Assembly (NCBI GenBank): GCA_010909165.1
Contig: VJWM01000044.1
Span: forward strand, 1,054,001-1,118,000
Reading direction: 5' to 3'
DNA: 64,000 bases
Source of the DNA: Anthoceros angustus
Taxonomy: Eukaryota > Streptophyta > Anthocerotopsida > Anthocerotales > Anthocerotaceae
The notes beneath the pieces are model-generated. The model worked only from the letters and a program-made list of their open reading frames with translations, ran no database searches and was not told the DNA's origin. Below, one piece after another: positions 43,960 through 55,803 of the stretch. The position numbers and the translations under genes are program-made. Every line of letters begins with the position of its first letter. Positions within the stretch are counted from its first letter, which is position 1.

Positions 43960-46943
43960 TACTGAAACCATACTCCGCCATCTCCTCCAGCGTCGGGCAA
44001 CCTCGCGATTGCGATTTCGCCTGTGTCCTTCTCCATTTCGGCGACGCCCGCCTCCTGTTCCATCGCCTTACTTCCTCCGTCTCGCCAATGTAGCCGAGCC
44101 GCTCTATCTCTCGCTCGTGATCCGTGATCACGCCCGCAGACACCATTCCTATCAATGGTAACTTGAGCCGCAGCCTGTGGTCTCTTTTGGGTCTTCCATC
44201 TCCGCCGTTGCTCCACCACGCAATCGAGACCAGGAGATCCTCCATCTCCTTGTCGCTGGCTTCCTTCTCCTCGGCATGGCCGGCCCGCACTCGCCTCCGC
44301 CTCCTCGCCGCCTTCACTGGCTTCACCGGCCAAGGGCTGGTCCGCCCGCCGCCCGCCAGTCGCGAGCCTTCTCCTTGCGCCCGCCTCCTCCGCCTCCGCC
44401 TCCTCGCCGCCTCAGAGGTCACCGCTTGGGCCTCTCCTCAACACAGCCACCCAAAGAAAAGGAATTTAGTCCGTCCTATCGAATGGACCAGATTTCCCTT
44501 CGGCCTCCCGGCCTCTTCGATGCGGCCGAGCCTTCCTCCTCGCCTCCCGGGCCTCCAACCGCCTCCGGAGGAGCACCATGCGCCTCGGTGGCTTCTACTC
44601 GGGTCTTCTCATGTCCAGAGACCCCAAAGCCCGTGTCTCTTCCACGGCCGCCACCGTGAGACCCCAAAAGTCCGTAGAGGGAGCGGGCATCTCACGGCCG
44701 CCAAGGGACCTCCACCGCACCGAGCAAGTCCTGACTGGTTCTCCGGACCTAATCAGCCCCTTAGGTCCCGATTGCCGAGGTCCCGAGCTTCACCTCCTTG
44801 GCCCTCTTGGCCGCCAATTCCTTATTCGCCTTCGCCGGGCCTCCTCCGCCCGCCGCTACCCTCTCCTGCAGAGGTCTTCACGCTTGGGCCTCCTCAGGTT
44901 CGCCCACCTCACCCAGAAGGAATTTAGTCCGTCCCGAATGGACCAGACTTCCTTCGGCCTCCCGCTTCGATGCGGCCGAGAGCTTCGCCTTCCTCCGCCT
45001 CCCGGGCCGCCAACCGCCTCCGGAGGAGCACCATGCGCCTCGGTGGCTTCTACTCGGGTCTTCTCCGTCTCGAGACCCCAAAGCCGTGTCTCTTCCACGG
45101 CCGCCACTGGTGAGACCCCCAAAAAGTCCGTAGTGGGAGCGGGCATCTCACGGTCCGCCAGGGACCTCCACACTGCAGTCCGGAGTAAGTCCGGACTGGG
45201 TTCTCCGGACCTAATCAGCCCCTTAGGTCCTGATTGCCGAGGTCCGGAGCTTCACCCTCCTTGGCCCTCTTGGCCGCCAATTCCTTATTCGCCTCTTCGC
45301 CCCGGGGCCTGAGGTGAGGGGTTCGAGCCGACCCCTTGCCTCTCCCGGCTGGGCGATGGATCGGCCGGGTTTGCCGCCGGACCGCTCCTTCGGCCTTCTC
45401 TTTTCTCTTTCTTTACCCGGCAGGCATGTGCACCGCCCGAGGTGCGTTGGCGGTGGCACCGCCTTCCGCCTCTTCGATGCGGCCGAGTTCGCCGGGCTCA
45501 CGCTGTGGCCGGGCGCCGGGCCGCCCGCCTCCGTCAGACCGGGCCGCCCGTGGGCACTGGAGGAGGGAAGCGGGATATCTTCCCACACTTCCCTAGGTGG
45601 TGAGGGGGTCCATTCCCACGATGGAGTCCCAGATCCTTCCGCCCCTCCTCCCGACCTGCTTGGGGGGTCGGGCCTCTCCTCAGCGCCTTGCCCGCCTGCT
45701 AGGTAGGCCGCCAACCCTTTCCGAGCGCCCGCCTACCTCCCCATCCTTCAGAGGTCGTAATGTCCCCACATGGATCGTATGGGGATAGTCCGGACGGCGG
45801 TGGCTTCCTCATTATGGGCCTCCTCAAACTGGCGAAGATGATCCTTCCTACCGCCTCTTGCCTCAGCAACGCATGCAGAACACCAAGAATTATCACCAAG
45901 GTGATCCACCTTGGTGAGCAAGTTCCGTGGACAATGATCCGGGCTCGCCTCACCCTTCATCCCCAGGTCCGATATCAACCACCGCTGGTTGTCCGCCGCG
46001 TCGGCCGACGCGCCTTGCCGCCTATCTTTCCCTCGCCTTGAGGGGCCTCGACCACGCCCATCCTCCTCCGCTGGGCGGCCAGGCCGCCTCGTGACCTCCA
46101 AGGTCCATCTCCTGATCCTCCGGAGGTTCTTGGACCGAACCTCCTTGTTGGCCGCCAACATCTTCCGGCGAACTCCCGACCAGAGTGACATCACAAACGC
46201 CCGCATACCGAACACGCCTAAGTGCCACTCTTCACTAATCCTCCCGCCTCCAGCCATGGCCCAAAGTCCGGATAGCGCCGGTCACAATGTTGCGCCTACC
46301 AGTTCCATGGCTCCCATACTCAGCCTTTTGGGTCCCATCGCCTTCTTCTCCTTCGCCGAGCGCCTCGAGACCGCGCACGATGCGCCTCTTCGCTGTCACG
46401 CTCCAACCTCAACGTGAGCCGCCAAGATGCCAAGCTGCTCAAAGAGATAGCGCCAGAGGGTTGCGGAGCGCAAGAGACTGCGAGAATTGTCTCGAGGTCG
46501 CACTGAGAAATGACCCTCCTCGTCGGCCGCTGGAGTAATCGGAGGGTGCCTCTTCTCCCAGAATCGCCAGAGGTCCGCATGGCTTACCTTACGCCGCTGC
46601 ACCGCCTTACGCCGCTGCATGCCCGGGCGTGAATACCGCTATAACGGCCCCTGCAAGCAGCCCGCTCGCTGCATGCCCGACCTCCACTCGGGGCCGTCCA
46701 CGTGGCGCCCGTCTCACGACTCAACTTCTAAATTACTCGGCATTTATCCTGCTTTTGACCCGGAGTGGGTCCGACTTATCCTGCCTGGCTTGTCATAGGG
46801 TCCGGGTTACCTACTCCGAGTCCGGAGTATACTCGAGCTCCGAGCACCATCCGTGCTTATTCCTCCTTCACTTATTTTACTATTCGCCTACGAAAACAAA
46901 ACCCAACTTATTTCCTAACCCCCAAGGGAAGTCCGTAGCCCAC
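43960..46943 (-). mobile_element. 3' LTR of the minus-strand Ty3/gypsy element, truncated
   Basis: On the minus strand it starts TGTGGGCTACGG, right after a purine tract (GATGAGAAGGGGAG), and runs about 3.0 kb. It is an inverted, diverged match to the first ~2.9 kb of the plus-oriented LTR at 50912-55803; homology can be followed to about 43960, opposite about 53810. The missing end would hold the promoter and polyA part. Internal direct repeats of about 440 bp occur (44480-44740 and 44920-45180). Open frames here are by-products of high GC. Confidence 0.8.
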
Positions 46944-46945
46944 AT

Positions 46946-46960
46946 ACTCCCCTTCTCATC
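46946..46960 (-). other. polypurine tract before the 3' LTR
   Basis: Minus-strand GATGAGAAGGGGAG lies 2 bp before the TGTGGG start of the LTR, the position expected for the plus-strand primer of a retrotransposon. Between it and the integrase stop is a perfect 8-bp-stem hairpin with a GAGA loop (46961-46980). A second copy of the tract is at ~47539-47553. Confidence 0.7.
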
Positions 46961-46980
46961 TGTTGGCGTCTCCGCCAACA

Positions 46981-47280
46981 CTAGGCATGATACTTTTTCA
47001 CCCGCCACCCGTTCACCCGAGTGGGCAGCAATTCACCATCCAACTGCCGAAGCTGAACGGACCCATTGGCGTATACCTGTACCACCTGGTAAGGTCCCAT
47101 CCATCGCAAGTGGAGTTTACCCGGGAAGTGCATATGGCGGTCATAAAGAAGGGCCAAATCTCCTTCCTTCACATACTCTTGAGTCCGAGCCTCGGCCATG
47201 CCACAACTTGCGCTGACTGCCGCTGCCGCGCCTTCTTCCCGACCTCCACTCGGGGCCGTCCACGTGGCGCGCTCGGTCAC
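46981..47280 (-). pseudogene. integrase C-terminal fragment (duplicate copy)
   Basis: The frame ends WMGPYQVVQVYANGSVQLRQ then LLPTRVNGWRVKKYHA and a stop, the typical C-terminal SH3-like segment of Ty3/gypsy integrases. The N-terminal part of this frame is LTR sequence. No chromodomain follows. Confidence 0.85.
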
Positions 47281-47572
47281 TCACGACTCAACTTCTAAAT
47301 TACTTTCCTGGCGTACTTATCTGTTTTGACCGGGTGGGGTCCGGACTTATCCCGTTACCGGTGCTTGTCGTAGTCAGGGGTCCGTTACCTACTCCGGAGT
47401 CCGGAGTATACTCCGGAGCCAGTCCGGAGCACCATCCGTGCTTATTCCTCCTTTCCGCCTTATTTTACTATTCGGACCTACGAAAAAACAAAACCCCACT
47501 TATTTCCTAACCCCCAAGGGAAGTCCGTAGCCCACATACTCCCCTTCTCATCTGTTGGCGTCTCCCCCAACA

Positions 47573-47767
47573 CTAGGCATGATACTTTTTCACCCGCCAC
47601 CCGTTCACACGAGTGGGCAACAGTTCACCATCCAACTGCCGAAGTTGAACGGACCCATTGGCGTATACCTGTACCACCTGGTAAGGTCCCATCCATCGCA
47701 AGTGGAGTTTACCTGGGAAGTGCATATGGCGGCTGTCATAAAGAAGGGCCAAATCTCCTTCCTTCAC
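47573..47767 (-). pseudogene. integrase C-terminal fragment (upstream copy)
   Basis: Nearly the same peptide as the copy at 46981-47280 (KEGDLALLY, WMGPYQVVQVYANGSVQL, KKYHA stop). A one-codon insertion in the N-terminal part distinguishes them. Confidence 0.85.
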
Positions 47768-48162
47768 ATACTCTTGAGTCGCCTTACATCATGCCACAAC
47801 TTGATTACATGCAGTTGCATTCTCTGCTGCGCCTCTTCTTGACCCTCCGTATGCTGAACAAACCCTAGCAAGCGCTCCAGTTGGCTTTCCTCATCCGTTA
47901 AGCATCTCTCCATCATGACACGGAGTGTTGGCACCTCAAACTCTACGGCATAACGGGTGAGTGCCCATAGGCTAGGTAATACGAGTTCTGTAGTTACCTT
48001 CTCCGCTCAAGGCCCATAGCGCCGATGGTAGCTTTGTATCCTACCAGGCGCATAATTGACCGTGAAGCTTATTCAGATGCGCGATAAGTCCGCTGGTCTT
48101 CTCACAATCCGCTGGCCTTCGGGTTGTAGGGGCCGCTTACATGTGTGATGCCAAATAGTCCG

Positions 48163-48507
48163 TCATTGCGCTATCACATCATTGAGGAAATGAGTTCCCC
48201 TATCGCTACTGTACCGCAACGGACACGCATTTTGTGATGATGTTTTCAGAGGAATTTGGCCACCGTGCTTGCAGAGTCCGGCCCTAGTTGCGACCGCCAC
48301 CCACCGGTGAGTCCGCTGCCACCAAGATGTACCGCTTTGTGTGTGCCTCGTGGTCAGATAGGTCCGACGGTCGATGCCCCACTTCTCAAAAGGCGCTAGT
48401 GCGATGGGCACCAACGGCCATTGTGTTGTGGAGTTTGGCCCGATCCGCCGACAAGCATCACATCTCTTCACAAATTGGTGCGTTTCCCATACATGGTGGG
48501 CCACCAA
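48163..48507 (-). pseudogene. integrase zinc-finger end and catalytic core fragment
   Basis: Reads HQFVKRCDACRRIG (second half of the HHCC zinc finger), PFEKWGID (first catalytic Asp region) and YSSDRGTHFLNDVI (second catalytic Asp region). Sequence between the motifs is scrambled by frameshifts and small deletions. Confidence 0.85.
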
Positions 48508-48940
48508 GACTCACCTCCAAGATTTTCTTGGTGGTGACTACCGCATAATGTCCACCGCCCAGCCCTTCGTGCATCCCTTTATTACCACCTGCCTCACTGC
48601 TGGAGGTACCTCCGCTCCACGCCTGCCCCATCTTAAAGATGCACTGTTATACAACCTAAAAGGACGGGCGTAGTGCACAAAGGCCTATCGCTGGACCCGG
48701 TTCAATCCGTTTGGTAGTTCCATTTCCCATAGGTACCGCCCACTCCCATAGGTGGCCCGCCTCCCTTCTCCGCTCACGGTGGGTCTGCTGCTCCAAGCTT
48801 AGGGTTTGTCCCCGCACTCCGCTTCTTCCTCTATCGCCGCCACCAGTTCTTCGTCCGGAAGGCATCCTCCGATCTTGCAGACAGTCCCGCTTTTAACCCG
48901 ACAAGAAGTTAGCGCTTTTGGTGTTGCCGCCTTGCGGTCT

Positions 48941-49482
48941 CTACCTCAAAGGTGAACCTCGTGAGTAACAGTAATCCACCTCGCACCGCCTCGACAGACC
49001 GCTTTGTTCACCAAATGCTTGAGCCAAGTGATCGACATAAAACACAAACTCATTGGGCGTAAGGTAATGCAATTTCTTAATCACAGATACCATCCCCAAT
49101 GCCTCGCGCCCGTAGTAGTGTACCTCCGCTCGCATGCGTGAGCCGCCTTCCGCGTAGTAGATTGATGGTCCCTCCGCTTGTCGCCCTTTTGGCCGAGCAC
49201 CACCCAATGGCAAAGGTGGCACATCCACATACACATGGAATCGCTTTCCCGGACCTTTCAATACTGGGGCACCGACTGTGGTTTGTAGGTCTCAATGCCG
49301 CCTCCGTGTGTCCAAGACCACTCCTCCTTCCTGAGTAACTCCGTTAGCTTGGCGGCCCGCTTTGCGAAATCCTGGATGAAGCGCCTGTAGTAACCCACCA
49401 TGCCTGTGAACTCGAACTCCTTCAAGCTCTTAGAGGTGGTCAGATGAATGACCTTCACCTTGTCCCGATCCACAAGCATCAC
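48941..49482 (-). pseudogene. RT C-terminal plus RNase H fragment (degraded copy)
   Basis: RT thumb-like FTGMVGYYRRFIQDFAKRAA and RNase H-like FHVYVDVPPLPLGG ... REALGMVSVIKKLHYL ... VFYVDHLA occur in two frames. The copy at 49956-50595 is cleaner. Confidence 0.85.
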
Positions 49483-49903
49483 ATCTCTTCACAAATTGGT
49501 GCGTTTCCCCATACATGGTGGGCCACCAGTACCCAGCCTCCAAGATTTTCTTGGTGGTGACCTGTGCTGCATAATGTCCACCGCCCAGTCCTTCGTGCAT
49601 CCCCTTTATTACCACCTCCGTCTCCGCCTGTTGGAGGTACCTCCGTTCCACGCCGTCTGGGCCCATCTTAAAGATGCAGCCGTTATACAACCTAAAAGGA
49701 CGGGCGTAGTGCACAAAGGCCTGTCGCTGGACCCGGTTCAATCCGTTCGGTAGTTCCATTTCCCATAGGTACCGCTCCAATTCCGCATAGGTGGGCCGCC
49801 CTCTGCGTCCGCTCCCCTTCTCCGCTTCTGCTGTGGGTTCGCCGTTCCCAAGCTTAGGGTTTGTCCGGCTGCACTCCTCTGCTTCTTCCTCTATCGCTGC
49901 CAC
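49430..49903 (-). pseudogene. integrase HHCC zinc-finger fragment
   Basis: Contains GMHEGLGGGHYAAQVTTKKI ... YWWPTM ... HQFVKRCDAC, the H-H-C-C finger of a Ty3/gypsy integrase, then runs into duplicated RT sequence at the unit junction. Confidence 0.9.
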
Positions 49904-49955
49904 CAGTTCTTCGTCCGGGAAGGCGTCCTCCTGATCTTGCAGGACAGGCTCCGTT

Positions 49956-50369
49956 TTAACTGGACAAGAAGTCAGCGTTTTGGTGTTGCCGCCCTTGCCT
50001 GGTCTCTACCTCAAAGGTGAACTCCTGTAGCAACAGAATCCACCTCGCAATTCGCCCGGACAGATCTGCCTTGTTCACCAAATGCTTGAGCGCGAAGTGA
50101 TCGACATAAAACACAAACTCATTGGGCAGAAGGTAATGCCTGAATTTCTTAATCACAGATACCATCCCCAATGCCTCGCGCCCGTAGTAGTGTACCTCCG
50201 CTCGCATGCGTGAGCCGCCTTCCGCGTAGTAGATTGATGGTCCCTCCGCTTGTCGCCCTTTTGGCCGAGCACCACCCAATGGCAAAGGTGGCACATCCAC
50301 ATACACATGGAATCGCTTCACTCCCGACCTTTCAACACTGGGGCACCGACTGTGGTTTGTAGGTCTCAA
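49956..50369 (-). pseudogene. RNase H domain of Ty3/gypsy pol
   Basis: Reads KRFHVYVDVPPLPLGGARP, SIYYAEGG, YYGREALGMVSVIKKFRHYL, FVFYVDHFALKHLVNK and RIARWILLLQEFTFEV. This is the reverse-transcriptase-linked RNase H type. The usual catalytic Asp is in YVDV. Confidence 0.9.
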
Positions 50370-50911
50370 TGCCGCCTCCGTGTGTCCAAGACCACTCCTC
50401 CTTCCTGAGTAACTCCGTTAGCTTGGCGGCCCGCTTTGCGAAATCCTGGATGAAGCGCCTGTAGTAACCCACCATGCCTGTGAACTCGAACTCCTTCAAG
50501 CTCTTAGAGGTGGTCAGATGAATGACCTTCACCTTGTCCTGATCCACCTCTATCCTCTCGCCGACACGCGTGTCCCAAGAAGATCCCTCCGCCATACCTC
50601 AAGTAGCATTCTGGGATGTAGGCACAGTTGAGTCTCCTTACAACGCTCCGAGCACTTCCGCAGATGTCCAACGTGCTTGTCCTCCTCCCCGTGCACACAA
50701 AAGTCGTCCAAGAACACCTCCATAAAGTCCTCGTAAAATCCCAAGACGCTGGTCACCATCCTATAAAATGATCCGGGTGCCTTGCCATCCCCAAGGCGCT
50801 TGCTTGTGGCGAACGTCCCCACTCCGTGGTGAGCGTTGTCTTGTCCACCGACTCCCTTAGGTGCGCTTGGTTGTAACCGGAGTAGCCATCCAAGAAGGAG
50901 TAGGTACCCGT
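50332..50911 (-). pseudogene. reverse transcriptase, C-terminal half (3' side of the LTR insertion)
   Basis: From 50911 on the minus strand, starts TYSFLDGYSGYNQ and continues through FYRMVTSVLGFYEDFMEVFL and DDF (the catalytic YxDD-type box), then LRKCSERCKETQLCL and the thumb motif. Frameshifts are present. It is the direct continuation of the RT N-terminal part at 55804 onward. Confidence 0.88.
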
Positions 50912-53900
50912 TGTCAGGATCATTGGACTTCAAGGTTAAATTAGTAGGGTTTTGTTTTTGTAGGAGTAAAGGATAAAATGAGGCGAATGAGGAAATAAGC
51001 ATGGGTAGCACTCGGACGGCGCCTGAGTATTCTCCGGACCGGAGTGAGGAACAGGACCTACTATGGTAGGTGCCACGTAATGGATAAGTCCGACCCACCA
51101 AGACCCAGGATAAGCCTGCATAACTGGGAGTTGAGCCGCGGAGCGACCGCGCCGCCACGGGCAACTCGAGTGGAGAACGGCATGCACCGGGCCAGATCAG
51201 AATCCCTGCCGAGGCGTTATAGCGGTATTCACGCCGCGCGGGCGTAAGACCGTAGTACGCGGCGTAAGGCCGAGTAAGCGGAGGCGTAAGGTCGTAATAA
51301 GCCATGCACTGCGCTACATTGTGTGGAAGAGGCGCCCGCCTGGCATTACTCCCAAGGAGCGGCCAAGGGGAAGGTCATTCTCACGCAGCCTCGAGACACC
51401 GCGATCTCTTGCGCCCGCAACCGCTCGGGCGGTATCTCGTGGACACTGACGCTCACGGCTCACCGCTGAGGTCGGAGCAACAACGCGCAAGAAGGCGAAC
51501 GTGCTGCCAGCCTCCAAGCTGCCATGCAAAACCAAGGGAGGAGAAGGCGATGGCACCCAAAAGCTCATGGAAGTTTGGGAGCCATGGAACCTTGTGGAGC
51601 GCAACATTGTGACCGCGCTATCCGGACTTTGGGCCCCGGCCCAGGAAGGTGAGAATTGGTGCAGGAGTGGCATTTGGATGTGTTCCATGGTCCGACATTT
51701 GACACACCGTCCGGAGTTCGCCCGAAGATGCGGGCAATAAGGAGGTGCGGTCCAAGAACCTCCGGAGGACCCAAGGCGATGGACCTTGAGGTCCCGAGGC
51801 GCCTACAACCGCCCAAAGGAGGAAGAGGGGGAGGAGCCCTCAAGGCGAAGGGAAGATAGGCCGGAAGAATGCCGAGGCTCGACGCAACGGACCACCAACG
51901 GTTGGTCGACATCCGACCGCTGGACCGAGTAAGGGCGGTGGCCCGGATCATTGTCCATCGAACCTACCAAGGTGGATCACCTTGGTGATAATGCTGGTAT
52001 TCCCGCACGCTACCGCAATGGGAAGAGGGCGACTGGGAAGGATTATTTTCGCCTCGCTTAGCTGTGAGGCTCGCAAGCTCAGACCGAGAAGCCTCGCCAT
52101 CTGGCCGCCCCCATACCGATCCATGTATGGGGCATTTCGAGCTCCTCAAGGAAGGAGAGCTTGAGCGAGCGCCCGAAAGGACTGAGGCCCCGCCAAGTGG
52201 AGCGGCAAGGGCGCCGAGGGAGGAGGCCGATCGCGAAAGCCAAACGGACTCGGAGGAGGACGATCGAGGATTCCGACTCCATACGCCCTGAACGGACCCC
52301 TCACCACCTGTGGAAGTATGGAAGAAATTCCCGCCTCCTCCTCCGTGCCCCAACCAGAGCCAAACAGAAGGCCCGACCTCAGCCCCCGCCACCCACCACT
52401 CCTACCGAGGAGCCTCACGACTGGAGGGAGCCAAGAGACGCAAGACCACGGCTACCAACGCTGCACCCCTGGCCGGTGCCAAGATTCTCCCCGCCTGAGT
52501 GGCAAGAGGCGGAAGCAAGAAGGAGGGCGTAAAGGACGCGCCTGTGGAGCGGAGGACACGGCAATGCCCACACTCGAGCCGGTCCTGCCGACAGGGGCAA
52601 AAGGCTTGCTCCCTGACCCTCACCTCCTCCGAGCCCTGTGGAGGAAAAGGGCTGAGAAGGAGCTCGCGCCAAAAGGGCCAAGGAGGGGAAGCCCGAGCCA
52701 AGACTCGTGACCTAAGGGTCCCGATTAGGTCCGAGAACCCACCGACTTACTGACAATGTATGGAGGTCCTCTGATCAGGATGCCGGCCCCGCCACGGACT
52801 TTGTGGGAGCCTCACTCAGCCGCCGTGGAAGAAACACGGCGTCCTGCCATGGATCAGATGCCTGGGGTCTCGGATGGCCGAGAAGACCTGTGGAGGTAGA
52901 AGCCACCCGAGGCGCATGGTACTCCTCCGTGAGCTTGAGGAGCCCAGAGGCGAGAAGGAAGGCCAAGCTCGGCCGGATTGAGGAGGGAAACGCCGGAGGC
53001 GAGAGGGAGGTCCGTCCATCCGCAAGGACCGACTAAATTCCTTCACCGGAGGAACACAAGGCACCAAGGAGGCCCAAGCGCGGCGAGGACCTCCGCAGTG
53101 AGGGGCGAGCGCAGAAGCAGAGCGGAGCAAGCGTAGCCGGGCGCGGATCCGCGAGGCACTGACCGACCAGAGCCAAGCCGAGAGGCTCAGTGAAGGTGGC
53201 CAAGGAGGCGAGGCCAAGGCCGATCGCGATCACTATCGGCGTGATCGGAACCGTGGAGGGAGGCGGCCGAGAGAGCCACGCCAATCAAGGCCGAGCAAGT
53301 GGTCATGGAGCACGACAAGCCGCAACACTGAGGCCAAGACCGGAAATCGGGACCCTGTGGCGCACAAGAGGTAGAAGGGAGGCGCAGGAGTTGGAGGACA
53401 AGAAGGACACCTTGGAGTTACAACCCAAGACGCGGAGCAAAGCAAGGAATTCTCAATGGGAGAATCCAGACTTCGAGAGATAGAGCGCCCACCGCCTCAA
53501 GATGGAGCAGGAGGTGGCGAGCAAGCGCGACCAACCAGCCCAAGAAGTCGCCACAAGGAGGTGGAGGATCTCCTGACTCGGCCCCGGAGGTGGAGCAGGT
53601 GAGAGATGGAGGACCGCAAGGAGACTTTGAGCCGCAGCCCAAACTATCATTGAGAGGAATGGTAGTCTCAGGACATGGTCGCGAACGCGACCGGAAATAG
53701 AGCGCCCCCTGGCGACGGAGGGCAACGATGGAACAGGAGCAGGACGCCGAGATGGAAAAGGGCTGGTGAAGCCCGCAGCCGTTGCCCACCGTCTGAGCGG
53801 AGATGGCGGAGTTAATGCGTAATGGACAAGGAGGCGAGGGCGCCGGAAGGCATAAGAAGCCGTCCACCGAGGAAGTCGGAAGGGCAGCTGCGTTATGGCG

Positions 53901-54269
53901 GGCAAGTCGGAACCAACGGGAGGGAGTTGGAGCAAGTGAGCAACAATGACGATCATGGAGGTGACCGAGGCAGCCTGGCAGCAAGGCCCAAATTTATCCA
54001 ACTCGGGAGGTGGAGCAACAAGCGGGCAACAGCTCACCTGAGCATGGCTAAGGGAGTATCGGTGCTCGGGCACACGTGGAAGAGGCAATCCAGCAAGTGG
54101 ATTCGGACTTTGCCTATTACCACACCGAGCTCCCTGGCTGAGGCCTCCGCCGCCACAGAGCCCCTGGAAGGCCCTGAGGGGAAGAAGGGCAGACAAAGAC
54201 AGGACCCTAGGGGCCCCTGCTTGGAGACGGCACAAGGAGGGAGCCCAAGAGGAGCGGACGCAGGACCCC

Positions 54270-54960
54270 AAGGTAAGTTCACCACCACCCGATCCGCAGG
54301 GGTGAGGGGCCCGCAGGGTGCAACCGGGGAGCCAACCCAACCAAGACAAGGGTCTGGGTAAGGAGGAGGACCTAGCAAGACGAGGTCCACAGTGAAGGGG
54401 TCCGAGTTGGAGATCGGACCTGAAGTGGCACGGACCGAGGTCCGAACCCCGAGACGAGGCCGACCCACCGGCTGACCGGAAATAAACCGACCTTGGAGTT
54501 CAGTTCGAGTCGAGACCGACCGAGGTCCGACTCGGCAAGAAGGAGGAGTCCCTCTCGACTTACGCTAGGGGAGCGATACCGGGCCCCACCGGAGGGGACC
54601 CACGGAAGGCTGTGAGGAGCGGACGGACCCCAAGGTAAGTTCACCACCACCCGATCCAAGGGGGGTGAGGGGCCCGCAGGGTGCAACCGGGGAGCCAACC
54701 CGACCAAGACAAGGGTCGGGTAAGGAGGAGGACCTAGCAAGACGAGGTCCACGGAAGGGGTCCGAGTTTGAGATCGGACCTAAGGGTCCCGATTAGGTCC
54801 GAACCCCGAGACGAGGCCGACCCGGACTGGAAATAAACCGACCTTGGAGTTCAGCCCGGAGTCGAGACCGACCTCGAGGTCCGGACCAAGAAGAAGGAGG
54901 AGTCCCTCTCGACTTACGCTTAGGGGAGCCGAGACAGGGCCCCACCGAGGGGACCCACGG
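54270..54960 (+). repeat. ~350 bp tandem repeats inside the LTR
   Basis: Two units share AAGGTAAGTTCACCACCACC, GGTGCAACCGGGGAGCCAAC, GACCTAGCAAGACGAGGTCC and GGAGGAGTCCCTCTCGACTT. Related units lie in the minus orientation at 62880-63560 and 63655-64000. Confidence 0.85.
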
Positions 54961-55227
54961 AAGGCTGGGAGGATGACGGTAACGGCCGCCGCACCGCCGC
55001 AGAGCCAACCCGGCTGTGATTCCGGGAAAGGAGGGGTCTACCGGATCATCCGATTGGGTGCGCCGCAATTGTCGTGATGGAGATTGACCACCAATCCCAA
55101 GGCGGAACCGACCTTCCCACCCCACCCCGGCGAAGGAGATAGGAGGAGGGAAATAGGATGGTAGGCGGCGATTAGGCATACCGAGCCGCCCGTAATAGGT
55201 GTAATAAAGACGCCGACCTAGGCGTAG

Positions 55228-55253
55228 TATAAGAGGGCCGGGCCCTCAATAAA
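55228..55253 (+). promoter_or_regulatory. LTR TATA box and polyadenylation signal
   Basis: TATAAGAGGGCC followed within 20 bp by AATAAA. The same module occurs on the minus strand near 60945, 61990 and 62567, each with the GTAATAAAGACGCCGAC-like lead. Such TATA/polyA spacing is typical of an LTR U3/R border. Confidence 0.75.
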
Positions 55254-55803
55254 TCATCTTTCCTTGGTGTTGATGCTGCTCTGCGCACTGTGTGTCTTCC
55301 CCGATAACGTGAGTCCCGAGTCACCGAAAGGTGCACGATGACCGAGGGATCGATCGTGGTCCCGTGACGACCTAACGTGTTGTGTGTGTGGAGTGGTGAT
55401 CGGGGACCCGTGCTCGTCGAGCCGCGACCCAACGGACCGAACGGGTGAGCCGGAGGGACTGGAGGGCGGGGCGCCCGGACGAGAGGCCCGTGGAACGACG
55501 AGGAGGTCCGGACTGTAACCCGCTGCCTTCCTTAAGACCGATAAGTGTAGTGTGAGAGAGGAGTGGACGAGAGGTGAGAGAAGAACGAACGAACGGACGC
55601 GAACGGTCCTTAAACGCTTGGCCATACCGAGGTAGCAGTAGTAGCTAGACGTGAACTAAGGGTGTGTGCGTTAGGACCGAGTGACGAAGTAAGACGAAAC
55701 CACCGAACGCCGCAAACGGAGCCCTGCGCTATCTTGGGAACGAACTCCTTCCTACAACGACACGGATTGTGGCGCGCCTGGCCGCCAAGAAAGTCGCGCC
55801 ACA

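Larger units (their letters stand above)
46676..47830 (-). repeat. ~570 bp tandem duplication of LTR start plus integrase C terminus
   Basis: Copies ~46676-47242 and ~47243-47830 each contain the first part of the LTR, the purine tract and the integrase C-terminal frame. They differ by point changes and 1-3 bp indels. Confidence 0.85.
48450..50545 (-). repeat. ~1.0 kb tandem duplication of RT end, RNase H and integrase finger
   Basis: Unit copies ~48450-49470 and ~49471-50545 both begin with AAGCATCACATCTCTTCACA and end with the GATGAATGACCTTCACCTTG segment. The left copy has more small deletions than the right. Confidence 0.88.
50912..55803 (+). mobile_element. giant (~4.9 kb) plus-oriented LTR inserted in the RT gene
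   Basis: Begins TGTCAGGATC and ends GCGCCACA, giving TG...CA ends. Its first ~2.9 kb match the LTR at 43960-46943 in inverted orientation. It contains tandem repeats of ~330-360 bp (54270-54960), a TATAAG box at 55228-55233 and AATAAA at 55248-55253. The end TACAACGACACGGAT...CGCCACA equals the sequence next to the PBS of the minus-strand element. No coding region or second LTR follows, so it is a solo LTR or a truncated nested copy. High GC keeps many meaningless frames open. Confidence 0.82.

Noticed and set aside
44100-46420. Long Pro/Arg/Ser-rich frames on both strands (up to 267 codons)
   Set aside because: They lie inside LTR sequence, shift between frames in the inverted copy at 51.3-53.8 kb, and follow from high GC content with few stops.
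51300-54500. Large frames such as 53453-54349 (-), about 298 codons
   Set aside because: Same reason: GC-rich LTR DNA, open in several frames at once, no conserved domain, not kept in the matching LTR.
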